From: Neoasaia chiangmaiensis
Lineage (GTDB): Bacteria; Pseudomonadota; Alphaproteobacteria; Acetobacterales; Acetobacteraceae
Length of the DNA stretch: 64,000 bases
Direction: 5' to 3'
Assembly: GCF_002005465.1 (NCBI RefSeq)
Contig: NZ_CP014691.1
Coordinates: forward strand, 1,426,001-1,490,000
Both the position numbers and the translations under genes were made by a program. Of this stretch, positions 26,789 to 36,505 are shown one piece after another. The notes under the pieces are model-generated. The model was not told the DNA's origin, searched no databases, and saw only the letters and a program-made list of their open reading frames with translations. How positions within the stretch are numbered: position 1 is the first letter of the stretch; every line of letters begins with the position of its first letter.

Positions 26789-27655
26789 CTACCGATTGGT
26801 CCAGGCAGCCTGCAACCCGACTCGACTATCCTGGATGAGGCGCGCCAGATCGCCATCGTAAAGACTGTCAGGCACGTTGCTGGAGAAAATTTCCACCGTG
26901 CATGCGCCGCGAAATCCGGCGGCATAGGTTGTGCGCAGTAGTCGCCCCAAGGGGATATCGCCCTGCCCCGGCACCAGCCGGTCGGTAAAGGAATGAGGCG
27001 TCCGCCAGTCGCTGACCTGCAACACGGTGATCTTCTGCCCGGCGCGCCGGATCTGCGCCTCGAGATCCGCATTCTGCCAGACATTCCAGAGATCGAGGCA
27101 AAGCCCCATCGCGGAATGCCCGACGCCATCGACGATGTCCATCGCCTGCCCGACGGTCCAGATCGCGCTCTCGATATTGAGCGATGTCGGATTAAGAGGC
27201 TCGAGCGCGATCGATACGCCCTGCTCGGCCGCGAACGGACACAGGGCGCGCAGATGACGGATGGTCTCGTCCATCACCCGGCGCATGTCGCCTTCCGGTG
27301 ATGCGCCGGTGTTGACGACGAATACGGTGCCCGGCGCATAGGGTGCCAGCCTCCCGATACTGTCACGCAGCGCCGCGACCCGCGCTTCGGTCTCGTGCGG
27401 TTCGGGTGCCATGCGACTGCCGAAGAAGGTGCGGATTTTCGGCTGAACGGCACTGATGCGCATGCCGCTGTCGATAACGCTCTTCATCTGCGCATCGAGC
27501 CGCGCCGGATCGAGTTTCGCCTCGCAAACCTCGATCGCTTCGACACCCAATGCCGGATAGCGCGCCACATCCTCCTCGAAGCGCCAGGGCTGCGTCGTGA
27601 ACTCGTTCATGCCGAACAGGAACGGCAACCCGGTCGGTGCATCAGACTGGCTCAT
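26789..27655 (-). CDS. Sugar phosphate isomerase/epimerase family protein
   Basis: 288 residues of the xylose-isomerase-like TIM barrel family (AP endonuclease 2 fold). Metal-site acidic and His positions are visible: VSIALEPLNP (near 145), LCLDLWNVW (near 185), LQVSDWRTPHSF (near 212) and VEIFSSNVPDSLYDGD toward the end. Many members act in inositol or hydroxypyruvate metabolism, but the substrate cannot be assigned. Its partner genes are not around it; ugd is 78 bases upstream on the same strand. Confidence 0.8.
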   Translation of the reverse strand: MSQSDAPTGLPFLFGMNEFTTQPWRFEEDVARYPALGVEAIEVCEAKLDPARLDAQMKSVIDSGMRISAVQPKIRTFFGSRMAPEPHETEARVAALRDSIGRLAPYAPGTVFVVNTGASPEGDMRRVMDETIRHLRALCPFAAEQGVSIALEPLNPTSLNIESAIWTVGQAMDIVDGVGHSAMGLCLDLWNVWQNADLEAQIRRAGQKITVLQVSDWRTPHSFTDRLVPGQGDIPLGRLLRTTYAAGFRGACTVEIFSSNVPDSLYDGDLARLIQDSRVGLQAAWTNR

Positions 27656-27733
27656 GGGAAGTTCTCCTCGATATCATGTGCGGGAGAACAACGCATGCCG
27701 CCGAATGGTTACGTGAAAACTATGTCAGGCATT

Positions 27734-29056
27734 TCAGGGGCGCCCGATCGACCGGTAATCGAAACCTGCCGCGCGCATCGTCTCCGGGCTCCAGATATTG
27801 CGAAGATCGGCAATCGTCGTGCCGCGCATCAACTCGCGGAGCCGCTCCGGCGCAAGGGCGCGAAATTCGTTCCACTCCGTCAGCACGACAAGAACATCCG
27901 CACCATCGATCGCCGAAAGGGCATCGTCGCAGTATTCCACGCCCCGCGGCAGCAACGACCGCGCAGCCGCCATGCCCTGCGGATCGAACGCGCGGATGCT
28001 CGCGCCCTCGGCTGCCAGATGCGCAATGATCGGCAGGGACGACGCCTCGCGCATATCGTCGGTATCCGGCTTGAAGGTCAGCCCCAGAACGCCGATCGTC
28101 TTGCCATGCACCCCGCCCGCATGCGCGATGATGCGCTCGGCCATCGCCTGCTTTCGTGCCTCGTTGATTTCGACCGTCGCCTCGATCAGCCGCGTCGGCA
28201 CGCCGGCATCCCGCGCGATCGCCGTCAGGGCGCGCGTGTCCTTCGGAAAGCATGACCCGCCGTAACCCGGCCCGGCATGCAGGAAGCGCCGGCCGATCCG
28301 CTGATCCAGCCCCATGCCACGTGCGACATCGTGCACATCGGCACCGACCTTCTCGCACAGATCGGCCATTTCGTTGATGAATGTCACCTTCATCGCCAGG
28401 AAGGCGTTGGAGGCGTATTTGGCGAGTTCCGCCGTCTCCAGCCCGGTCATCACGATGGGCGTCTCGATCAGGTAGAGCGGGCGATACAACGCGCGCATGA
28501 TGCGCTCGGCATGAGCGCCGTCATCGCCATTGTCACGATCGATGCCGATAATCACGCGGTCCGGGCGCATGAAATCCCCGATCGCATTGCCTTCGCGCAG
28601 GAATTCGGGGTTGGAGGCGACGGAAAACGTCAGATCCGGACGTTCCTCTGCCAGGATGCGCGCCACTTCGCGACCGGTGCCGACAGGCACGGTGGATTTC
28701 GTCACCACGAGAAGACCTGTCGCGGCCATGCGTGCGATCTGGCGGGCCGCCTCATAAACATAGGTCAGGTCGGCGTGACCGTCGCCACGGCGGGTTGGCG
28801 TGCCGACCGCGATGAAAACGGCATCCGCGCCGTCGATCGCGGCTTTCAGATCGTCGCCGAAACTCAAGCGGCCTGCCCCGACATTGCCGGCAACGATCGC
28901 GTCCAGGCCGGGTTCGTAGATGGGAATACGTCCTTCGCGCAGGGCGGAAAGCTTTTGCGCATCGGTCTCGACAATCGCGACATCCGTGCCGAACTCCGCG
29001 AAACATGCACCGGACACCAGGCCGACATAGCCGCCGCCGATCATCGCAATACGCAT
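27734..29056 (-). CDS. ugd: UDP-glucose 6-dehydrogenase
   Basis: 440 residues. Oxidises UDP-glucose to UDP-glucuronate with two NAD, feeding exopolysaccharide or capsule synthesis. NAD site GGGYVGLVSG at residues 7-16, VGTPTRRGDGHADLTYV near 90, the substrate-binding NAFLAMKVTFINEMADLCE near 210 and the catalytic Cys in GPGYGGSCFPKDTRAL near 263. The ATG at 29056 with an AGGAGTGAGGA ribosome-binding site is the correct start; the frame is open 38 codons upstream. No polysaccharide gene cluster is attached. Confidence 0.95.
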   Translation of the reverse strand: MRIAMIGGGYVGLVSGACFAEFGTDVAIVETDAQKLSALREGRIPIYEPGLDAIVAGNVGAGRLSFGDDLKAAIDGADAVFIAVGTPTRRGDGHADLTYVYEAARQIARMAATGLLVVTKSTVPVGTGREVARILAEERPDLTFSVASNPEFLREGNAIGDFMRPDRVIIGIDRDNGDDGAHAERIMRALYRPLYLIETPIVMTGLETAELAKYASNAFLAMKVTFINEMADLCEKVGADVHDVARGMGLDQRIGRRFLHAGPGYGGSCFPKDTRALTAIARDAGVPTRLIEATVEINEARKQAMAERIIAHAGGVHGKTIGVLGLTFKPDTDDMREASSLPIIAHLAAEGASIRAFDPQGMAAARSLLPRGVEYCDDALSAIDGADVLVVLTEWNEFRALAPERLRELMRGTTIADLRNIWSPETMRAAGFDYRSIGRP

Positions 29057-29266
29057 GCTTTCCTCACTCCTCTTTTCAGGAAGAACGACGTAGCGCAAAT
29101 GCGCCGAAGCGAGAAGCGACACGTCCGGCAACCATAAAGGACATTGCCCGATCAGTCCCAAAGCAGGCATATAAGGATGTTAGTACAAGACGACACTTTC
29201 CACGAAGCATTCGGGCTGGAATACTGCTATTGAGCAGTTATTGAAGACGGAAACGGCTCGGCGGCC

Positions 29267-31249
29267 ATGAAGAAGAGACAGACACGCATCGCCACTGAAC
29301 CTGACGTCGATTCCGAACTCGATGATTATCTGATCGCCGCAGCGGCACTCTGCCGGACACCGATCGCCGCCCTCCGCTTCTCCACGCAAAACCGCTCGCA
29401 CATCGTCGTCCATTCGACATCGGCACACGAGGACGCGCCAATACGGGCATGGATCGACGCTTTTCTGACGAAGTGCGATGCTCCGCACGCCATCGACGAT
29501 CCTTCCCGACATCCATCAGCCCACCACGACGACGCCACGCCTGACTGTCATGTCCCGAGGTTCTGTGCCGGCTGCCCCCTCCCCGGCTCTGACGATAACA
29601 GGCCGGATATTCTGTGCGTCTTCGATGCCGCCTCGCGTCCTTCAGACATTTCCGAACAGGAAACCGCGGGCCTTGCTGCACTGGCACGACGGATCAGGCA
29701 TGCGCTCGATGTACGGAAAGCGGAAAAGCAACGGGCCTCGCGGGAAGTGGATGAAGCCCGGCGTCTCATCGCGTCGGAGCGGGCGCATCGCGCCCTGTTA
29801 CAGCACTACCAGACGCAGCAGGATGCCGGAATCGCCGGCGGGATCGGCACGTTCGAACTGGATTTGCAGACGGAACGCATGAGCGTATCGCCGCAGATGT
29901 GCCGCCTTTTCGGCCTGCCCATCCGCGCGCGCTATCCCCTGCACGCCTTTGTCCGGCTGGTCGTCCCCGACGATCTCCCGCTTGTATGGGGCGCGGGCGA
30001 AATGCGTGCCGGCAAGGGGGCGTTGCAAGTCATCTATCGCATCCGCCGCGCGAATGACGGGGCGGAGCGCTGGCTCGTTCGCCGGGGCAGCTTCGAAGGC
30101 GATGAAGGCCGACCGCGCCGCATGATCGGCACGATCCACGATATCACGAAAGAGCGGGAGGCCGCCGATCGCCTGAACGCCCTCATCACGATCGGCGACC
30201 GGCTGCGCGACGCTTTCGACCGCCAAAGCGTCACCGATATCGTCACGCAGGGCCTTGGCGAAACATTGCGTGTCGGACGTGTCGGCTATGCGCGATACGA
30301 TGCCGACCAAAAACATTTCACGGTCGAGCGCTGCTGGCATCCACCCACGATGCCACCCTTTGGCGAGAGCGCCATCGAGGCCGATTTTCCCATCACGATA
30401 CGCTTCCTGAGCGGTGGCTCGATGTTGACGTTCGACGATGTCGACAGCGTGAGCTGGCTACAGGGCGAGCGTGACGTCTATCGCCGCCACGGCGTGCGGG
30501 CCGGAATCAGCATTCCGTTCATCGAACATGGCGCATTGAGCGGCATACTCTTCATCCACAATCCCGATCCGCGCCAATGGCTCGAGCGGGAGATGAACTT
30601 CGTTCGCGCGATTGCAGATCGTCTCGATATCGCAATGGCTGGCCTGAAGGCGCATGAGCAGCAACAGACGATCAATGAGGAAATCTCGCACCGCCTGAAA
30701 AACACGCTGATGCTGGTGCAGGCCCTCGCCCATCAGAGCCTGCGCGATGTCGCGGACCGCGAAGCCGTCAAGACGTTCAGCAGCCGCCTTATCACGCTCA
30801 GCAGCGCGCACGACATCCTGATGAAAAAGAACTGGCAGTCGAGCAACCTGTGCATGCTGGCGGAACGTGTTCTGGGAAAGCTCGGCTTCGACACACGACG
30901 TATCCTGCTGGAAGGGCCGGATGTGCAGCTGGGACCGAACACGACCACCGCCTTGTCCATGGTTCTTCATGAACTGACCACCAACGCCATGAAATTCGGC
31001 AGCCTGTCGAAGGACAGCGGTCAGGTGCGCGTCGTCTGGCATATCGACGCAACAAGCGTTCCGCCAACGCTCCACCTGCGCTGGAAGGAAAGCGGTGGCC
31101 CGCCAGTTACGCCACCCGCGCAAACGGGAACCGGCTCACGGGTCCTGAAAAATGGTCTGGGCGGTGGAGGTGGCCTGAGGCTGAATTTCGAACCCGACGG
31201 CGTTTGTGCCGAGTTATGGGTTCCGCTGGATCACGCCATGAAGGCGTAG
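29267..31249 (+). CDS. Soluble HWE/HisKA2-type sensor histidine kinase with GAF-PAS-GAF input
   Basis: 660 residues, no membrane helix. Domains in order: GAF-like (about 15-150), a helix, PAS (about 190-305, with VIYRIRRANDGAERWLV and IGTIHDITKERE), GAF (about 310-460), then the kinase core with phospho-acceptor His475 in NEEISHRLKNTLMLVQALA and an ATPase part from SMVLHELTTNAMKFGSL near 575. The short H-box and N-box are those of HWE/HisKA2 kinases, common in alphaproteobacterial stress and light signalling. No response regulator is adjacent, so it is an orphan. CxxC-type pairs (CHVPRFCAGC near 94-103) could bind a cofactor or metal. Confidence 0.85.
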   Translation: MKKRQTRIATEPDVDSELDDYLIAAAALCRTPIAALRFSTQNRSHIVVHSTSAHEDAPIRAWIDAFLTKCDAPHAIDDPSRHPSAHHDDATPDCHVPRFCAGCPLPGSDDNRPDILCVFDAASRPSDISEQETAGLAALARRIRHALDVRKAEKQRASREVDEARRLIASERAHRALLQHYQTQQDAGIAGGIGTFELDLQTERMSVSPQMCRLFGLPIRARYPLHAFVRLVVPDDLPLVWGAGEMRAGKGALQVIYRIRRANDGAERWLVRRGSFEGDEGRPRRMIGTIHDITKEREAADRLNALITIGDRLRDAFDRQSVTDIVTQGLGETLRVGRVGYARYDADQKHFTVERCWHPPTMPPFGESAIEADFPITIRFLSGGSMLTFDDVDSVSWLQGERDVYRRHGVRAGISIPFIEHGALSGILFIHNPDPRQWLEREMNFVRAIADRLDIAMAGLKAHEQQQTINEEISHRLKNTLMLVQALAHQSLRDVADREAVKTFSSRLITLSSAHDILMKKNWQSSNLCMLAERVLGKLGFDTRRILLEGPDVQLGPNTTTALSMVLHELTTNAMKFGSLSKDSGQVRVVWHIDATSVPPTLHLRWKESGGPPVTPPAQTGTGSRVLKNGLGGGGGLRLNFEPDGVCAELWVPLDHAMKA

Positions 31250-31280
31250 ACACTGGCTGATATCACACCGCTGGCGTCTT

Positions 31281-31318
31281 CTGCGTCGTTACATGACTTA
31301 TCAGATGTAACGACGCAG
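31281..31318. terminator. Bidirectional terminator between the kinase and the porin gene
   Basis: CTGCGTCGTTACAT and ATGTAACGACGCAG form a perfect 14 bp stem with a 10-base loop in the 75 bases between the converging genes. No long T-run on either side. Confidence 0.65.
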
Positions 31319-31324
31319 CCGGCA

Positions 31325-33073
31325 TTATTGAAACGGCAGGTAACGGAGCGAAAAGAACACCATGTTATCATCCGTATGTGGCGAACCACCCGCACCACTG
31401 AACGACGTCAGGTATGTATAAGAGTATTGTGCGCCGACTTTGACGGTGCCGTAATCTCCATGGAGATAAGTCCACCAAAAACCGGCCGTTCCCTGTACAA
31501 CCTTGTTCAGGCTGCTTTGGCATGCTGTCGCGCTTTCGATGTCACAGCCACCCACATTGTAAAGCGGATTACCATAACCGTACGCTTTACTCCCGGCATT
31601 GAAGTAAGAACGGGAGCGCAGCATTTCGATGCCACCATAAGCGTAAAGCTGTAGCGCTTTCGTCGGATTACCATATACGCCGACCAAAGCATTAGCTGCC
31701 GGCATCGGCTTAACCTGCCCGTCCTTGCCGATCGTAACGTCAGGGATATTTGACGTGCCATAGCGACCGATACCCGTCCCTACGAGACCGGAAGCTTGGA
31801 AATAGAGCTTTTTGTTAATGAGCGGAAGGACCATGCCGCCGCCGCCGCCGCCAGCCACTGAAGTCTTGCTTTTACCGAATCCCTCATACGAGACGCGGCT
31901 GTGCGGGAATCTTAATAAACCGGTCAGTTCATAGTGTCCCCAACCCGGATCAGCCGCAAACTTCGCAACAATATCGGGCGCAACATCAGTCGAATAATTG
32001 GTGGACGGATTATAAACGTTAACGCCTGCATTTTGATATGTGTCGCTTTTCGCACCCGGTGGCACGTAGGCACCACCAGATCCTGGCGCGATAACCTGCT
32101 GCGGGTTCTCTACCGACAGACCGACATGATAATGGCCGTGATCAAAGCCCTTCACGATACGAACCTGGCTATTACGCGTCCAGTTGAAGCCTGGGACGTA
32201 CTGGGCATCGACAACCAGTGGCACCTGTTCGTCACGTGCCGCCATGCCATGATTGAACATGGTGACAAGCGACCACGATTGGCCACCCAACAGGGTCAGA
32301 TCGTCTGTATCATCGATCAACTGACCATAGAAAACACGTGCACGCAAAACATAACTATTCGATTGACGCGAATTAGACGACGATCCCGAACCTTGGAAAT
32401 CGGTTTCGATATACCCTTGTGCCCGCAGCGTATTGGTAATGTCACCTTCCACCAGCGCCGCCAAACGGCTTTGACGCTCGGATTCGTGAAACTCATTCAT
32501 GTGATAGTTCGGACTGTTCGCAAAAGGAATTGACCCGAAGTTTGACGAAATGTCCGATACGTTGTTCCGGCTACGAAAAATACTCGCAGCCTCCAAGTAA
32601 CCGCCCAATGTAATGCGAACGCCGCCAATCTGAATTTGACCACGATGCAAGGGACCGTAAAGACTCTCGACATGCCCCTGCGGCGTCCCCGTAAGACGAC
32701 CGTATGGCGTGTTCGCACTCGAAGCAGGCAGCAATACGTTGCTATTGTTATAACCGCCCCACGCTGTCGCCATACCTGGATTGTTAGGTGGCAACATAGA
32801 CGGTGTCGCAACCGATCCATTAGTACGATACGCATTGCGCGCAGAATATGGGTCGCGCTCTTCAGTTATTCGCTGCTGCGCTAGCTGATCATGGATTCGC
32901 TTGATTTCACGATCGTGTTCCTTACGCATGACGGCGAGCTGCGCCTGCATCGCCTTGATTTGATGCTCCATCACAGCCAAGTCGTCGGCTTTCGCCGGGG
33001 CCGAATAAGCAAGAGAAGCTAGCGTCGTCGTTGCCAGCAGCACGCTCGACTTCACGCGGAAAGAAAAGGACAT
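31325..33073 (-). CDS. DcaP-like trimeric outer membrane porin
   Basis: 582 residues from the ATG at 33073. A signal peptide ends near APAKA (residue 28), then a heptad-type coiled coil (VMEHQIKAMQAQLAVMRKEHDREIKRIHDQLAQ), then a beta barrel beginning QIGGVRITLGGYLEAASIFRS and ending with the aromatic SLRYLPFQ. The layout of coiled coil plus 16-strand barrel is that of DcaP porins, which move dicarboxylates or sulfonated molecules. The gene is more AT-rich than its neighbours, with frequent CGT and TAT codons. Confidence 0.8.
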   Translation of the reverse strand: MSFSFRVKSSVLLATTTLASLAYSAPAKADDLAVMEHQIKAMQAQLAVMRKEHDREIKRIHDQLAQQRITEERDPYSARNAYRTNGSVATPSMLPPNNPGMATAWGGYNNSNVLLPASSANTPYGRLTGTPQGHVESLYGPLHRGQIQIGGVRITLGGYLEAASIFRSRNNVSDISSNFGSIPFANSPNYHMNEFHESERQSRLAALVEGDITNTLRAQGYIETDFQGSGSSSNSRQSNSYVLRARVFYGQLIDDTDDLTLLGGQSWSLVTMFNHGMAARDEQVPLVVDAQYVPGFNWTRNSQVRIVKGFDHGHYHVGLSVENPQQVIAPGSGGAYVPPGAKSDTYQNAGVNVYNPSTNYSTDVAPDIVAKFAADPGWGHYELTGLLRFPHSRVSYEGFGKSKTSVAGGGGGGMVLPLINKKLYFQASGLVGTGIGRYGTSNIPDVTIGKDGQVKPMPAANALVGVYGNPTKALQLYAYGGIEMLRSRSYFNAGSKAYGYGNPLYNVGGCDIESATACQSSLNKVVQGTAGFWWTYLHGDYGTVKVGAQYSYTYLTSFSGAGGSPHTDDNMVFFSLRYLPFQ

Positions 33074-33265
33074 GGCCGTATGATTCGCCTTCAAGCGGTT
33101 ACGTTCGACGGCTCCCTACAAAGATTTTTAATTTGGCGGTGCGAAGCTTTGATGACGGCGATATGACAGTTCCATGACACCCCCGCCCTTCCCTTGCACG
33201 TCCGCGATTTTCAGCGTGGCCTGACGGGCAAGCACCCGTCCTCTCTCAACCGGATTTTTGAATTC

Positions 33266-34501
33266 GTGTCTTTTTCGCAACAGGTTTCCCCACCGAGACG
33301 CCTGACCGGCGGACAGATCGTCCTGCTCGGCCTCGTCAGCACGATCGGTCCAATCTCCACCGACATGTATCTGCCGGCCTTCCCCCAGCTGGAGCGCGAT
33401 CTCGGTCACGGCCCCGGTTCGGCACAGATGACTCTGGCTTGCTGGTTTATCGGCCTGGCCGTCGGCCAGTTCTGCCTCGGGCCGCTGTCAGACCGTTTCG
33501 GGCGACGCAATCCGCTGGTGATCGGTCTGGGTGTCTACACCCTTGCCTCGGTCTGCCTGGCGCTGACCAGCAACTACACCCTGTTCTGCCTGCTGCGCTT
33601 CCTCGCGGCCCTCGGCGGGGCCATCAGCAGCACGGCGCCACGCGCCATCGTGCGCGATGTCGCGACCGGACACGAAGCCGTTCGCCTGACATCGCAGCTC
33701 ACGCTGGTCTTCGGTGTCGGCCCCATCCTGGCGCCGACACTGGGAAGCCTGCTGCTTCTGGCCGGCAGCTGGCGGCTCATATTCTGGAGTGGCGCCATCG
33801 CATCGCTGCTGCTGATCGTCGCCTGCCTCGTCATCCTGCCGGACACGTTGCCGCCGCAGTATCGGCGCGCCCTGCCACCGGTCGAAATCCTGCGGCGTTA
33901 CAGCTTCCTGTTCCGGGAGCGCGTGTTCATATCGTCGGCACTCATCGCCAGCTTCAGTTCGTTCGTGATGTTCGCCTATCTGGCCAATGCACCGCTGCTC
34001 TTCGAACATATGCTAGGGTTCTCGCCCGGCGGGTTCGCAACCTTCTTCGGGATCAACGCCGCCGGCTTCATTCTGGCGACGCAGATCAACAGCCGCCTCG
34101 CCCATCGCCATTCGTTCATCAGGATCATGCAGGGCGGCATGCTGTCGGCATTGTCCTTCGGGCTGCTGCTCCTGCTCGTCAGCGCCACCGGCCTGTCCGG
34201 TCCCGACAATCCATGGCTGCTTTGCGCCCTCATCATCGCGACGACTTTTTCGCTTGGCTTCATCGGCCCGAACGCCACCGTTCTTTCCCTGACGCACCAC
34301 GCCCATCAGGCCGGCTCGGCCTCGGCGTTGCTCGGCACGCTCAATTTCGCCGTCGGGGGCAGCAGCGGCATTCTGATGGCCTGCCTGCCGCCCAGTCATC
34401 TCAGTTCCACGGCCATCGGCATGCTGGCGGGCGTGGCCGGCATGTGGCTATGCAACTTCTGGCGCCGGCGCGATCCCGATCACGACGTTTTGCCGACTTG
34501 A
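33266..34501 (+). CDS. Bcr/CflA family multidrug efflux transporter
   Basis: 411 residues with twelve membrane helices. TDMYLPAFPQLERDLG near 33-48, then GQFCLGPLSDRFGRRNPLVIG near 73-93 (MFS motif A) and RFLAALGGAISSTAPRAIVRDV are signatures of the 12-helix drug:H+ antiporters of the Bcr/CflA group. The GTG at 33266 gives the usual N-terminus; a TTG at 33194 is also in frame and adds 24 residues. Confidence 0.85.
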   Translation: MSFSQQVSPPRRLTGGQIVLLGLVSTIGPISTDMYLPAFPQLERDLGHGPGSAQMTLACWFIGLAVGQFCLGPLSDRFGRRNPLVIGLGVYTLASVCLALTSNYTLFCLLRFLAALGGAISSTAPRAIVRDVATGHEAVRLTSQLTLVFGVGPILAPTLGSLLLLAGSWRLIFWSGAIASLLLIVACLVILPDTLPPQYRRALPPVEILRRYSFLFRERVFISSALIASFSSFVMFAYLANAPLLFEHMLGFSPGGFATFFGINAAGFILATQINSRLAHRHSFIRIMQGGMLSALSFGLLLLLVSATGLSGPDNPWLLCALIIATTFSLGFIGPNATVLSLTHHAHQAGSASALLGTLNFAVGGSSGILMACLPPSHLSSTAIGMLAGVAGMWLCNFWRRRDPDHDVLPT

Positions 34502-34534
34502 TACGTCCGCGAACCCGGCAGTAATATCCGAGCC

Positions 34535-35170
34535 ATGGCCATCACCCTGAACTATGGCGCGCTTGCCGACACGCCGGTCGCGCCGTCCCCCTTCCCGCAT
34601 GTCGCCGTCCCCGGCTTCGTCAGCGAAGCCGACCTGACCGCACTGGTCGCGGCCATGCCGGACATGCGATCGGGCGGGTCCTACCCGCCGGAGGGCCTCA
34701 ACCTGTCGCCGCTCGTGGCGGATCTGGTCGCACAGCTTCAGGGCCCGCGTCTCAAATCGCTGATCGCCGCGAAGTTCGGCCTCGATCTGGACGATGCACC
34801 GACGATGCTCACATTGCGCGGCCGCACGCGGGAAAAGGACGGGCGCATCCACCGTGATTCGGACGCCAAGCTTGTCACGATCCTGCTTTATCTCAATCCG
34901 CAAAGCGCGGCATGGACAGCGCAGGAAGGCTGCCTGCGCCTCCTGCGTGGGCCTGACGATATCGAGGACTACGCGGTGGAGATTCCGCCGTCGCACGGCA
35001 CGCTTCTGGTCTTCCCGAATGGCCCCGACACATGGCACGGGCACAGGCAATATGTCGGCACGCGCTATACGATCCAGCTGAATTACATGGCCACGAGCAA
35101 CAAGGCGCGTTACGAAATGCGCCGCCATCGCCTGTCGGCGCTGCTGAAACGCCTGCCGCTGGCGGGCTGA
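34535..35170 (+). CDS. 2-oxoglutarate/Fe(II)-dependent oxygenase domain protein
   Basis: 211 residues. The double-stranded beta helix holds the iron triad: His106 and Asp108 in IHRDSDAKLVTILLYLNP, a distal His (168 or 170) in DTWHGHRQYVGTRY, and the 2-oxoglutarate Arg177. The substrate is unknown; members of this group hydroxylate proteins, peptides or small molecules. It sits between the efflux gene and asd with 25-33 base gaps, so shared transcription is possible. Confidence 0.8.
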   Translation: MAITLNYGALADTPVAPSPFPHVAVPGFVSEADLTALVAAMPDMRSGGSYPPEGLNLSPLVADLVAQLQGPRLKSLIAAKFGLDLDDAPTMLTLRGRTREKDGRIHRDSDAKLVTILLYLNPQSAAWTAQEGCLRLLRGPDDIEDYAVEIPPSHGTLLVFPNGPDTWHGHRQYVGTRYTIQLNYMATSNKARYEMRRHRLSALLKRLPLAG

Positions 35171-35195
35171 ACGACTAGATATCGGGGAAAGATTG

Positions 35196-36224
35196 ATGGG
35201 TTATCGCGTTGCGGTCGCGGGCGCGACAGGGGCCGTTGGCCGCGAATTGCTGCGTATCCTGGCGGAACGTGACTTTCCGGTGTCGGAGGTCGCGGCACTC
35301 GCCTCGGCCCGGTCCGTCGGGCAGGAAATTTCCTTCGGCGAGAAAAAAGTCCTCAAGATCCAGAATCTGGAAACATTCGATTTCACCGGCTGGGACATCG
35401 CCCTGTTCTCTCCCGGCGGCGCCGTCTCCGCCGTGCATGCCCCGCGTGCCGCGAAGGCCGGATGCATCGTCATCGACAACACGTCGCATTTCCGCTTGGA
35501 GCCGGGCATTCCGCTGGTCGTGCCGGAAGTGAATGCCGATGCGTTGAAGAAGATGAAGCGCAACATCGTCGCCAACCCGAACTGCTCCACCGCTCAGATG
35601 GTCGTGGCGCTGAAGCCGCTGCACGATCTCTTCACCATCAGGCGCGTCGTCGTCTCCACCTATCAGGCCGTCTCCGGCGCAGGCAAGGACGGCATGGACG
35701 AATTGTTCGCCCAGACCAAGGGCAGCTTCGTGGGCGACCCGCCGACGATCGCGCAGTTCACCAAGCAGATCGCGTTCAACGTCATTCCGCATATCGACCG
35801 CTTCATGGATGATGGCGCGACCAAGGAAGAATGGAAGATGGCGGTCGAGACGCGCAAGATTCTGGACCCCGATATCCAGGTCTTCGCCACATGCGTCCGC
35901 GTACCGGTCTTCATCGGTCATTCGGAAGCGATCACCATCGAGTGCGAAGACCCCGTCGATCTCGCAAAGGCACGAGCCGCCCTGCGTGAAGCCGAAGGCG
36001 TCGTGCTGCGCGATGAACGCGAGGACGGCGGCTACGTGACCCCGATCGAATGCGTCGGCGAAGATGCAACCTACGTCTCACGCCTGCGGATCGACCCCAC
36101 GGTGCCGAACGGCCTGGCGTTCTGGTGCGTGTCGGACAATTTGCGCAAGGGTGCGGCCCTGAACGCCGTGCAAATCGCCGAAGCGCTGATCGCGCTCGAC
36201 CTCATTCCCCGCAAAGACGCCTGA
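35196..36224 (+). CDS. asd: Aspartate-semialdehyde dehydrogenase
   Basis: 342 residues. It reduces aspartyl phosphate to the semialdehyde for lysine, threonine, methionine and diaminopimelate. NADP motif GATGAVGRELLRIL near residue 9, the catalytic Cys130 in NPNCSTAQMVVALKPL, and substrate-binding RVPVFIGHSEA near 235 are present. The ATG at 35196 follows a GGGGAAAG ribosome-binding site. Confidence 0.95.
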   Translation: MGYRVAVAGATGAVGRELLRILAERDFPVSEVAALASARSVGQEISFGEKKVLKIQNLETFDFTGWDIALFSPGGAVSAVHAPRAAKAGCIVIDNTSHFRLEPGIPLVVPEVNADALKKMKRNIVANPNCSTAQMVVALKPLHDLFTIRRVVVSTYQAVSGAGKDGMDELFAQTKGSFVGDPPTIAQFTKQIAFNVIPHIDRFMDDGATKEEWKMAVETRKILDPDIQVFATCVRVPVFIGHSEAITIECEDPVDLAKARAALREAEGVVLRDEREDGGYVTPIECVGEDATYVSRLRIDPTVPNGLAFWCVSDNLRKGAALNAVQIAEALIALDLIPRKDA

Positions 36225-36343
36225 CCACACGATTACTTTTGCGTCAGGTAAGATTCGCCTGTTGCAACCGAGCCAGTCTGTGCCAAGTTAACAACAGACA
36301 CGCATGTCCGCCCATTAACGTGGCGGACTGAACGGAGCTGGTG

Positions 36344-36466
36344 ATGACTGTCATCGACGCGGTATCCCTCGGAGTCCTGGCCATGGCGCTGATCGCGTCG
36401 CAAATCGCGCGGCCGGTGCCACGGCCCATTCCTGTTCTTGCAAAGCATCGGCGTCAGGGCCGTTAA
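36344..36466 (+). CDS. Possible 40-residue membrane miniprotein
   Basis: ATG at 36344 with GGAG about 7 bases upstream opens a 40-codon frame: MTVIDAVSLGVLAMALIASQ forms one hydrophobic helix, followed by a basic Pro-rich tail (RPVPRPIPVLAKHRRQGR). It ends 39 bases before hemH. No homologue recognised; the length makes it uncertain. Confidence 0.4.
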   Translation: MTVIDAVSLGVLAMALIASQIARPVPRPIPVLAKHRRQGR

Positions 36467-36505
36467 GGCTCTTTCCTCCGACGCTGCTCTGGCGCAGGAT
36501 CGCGC

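Noticed and set aside
29180-29266. ECF sigma-type promoter before the histidine kinase
   Set aside because: No convincing -35/-10 pair with proper spacing could be read.
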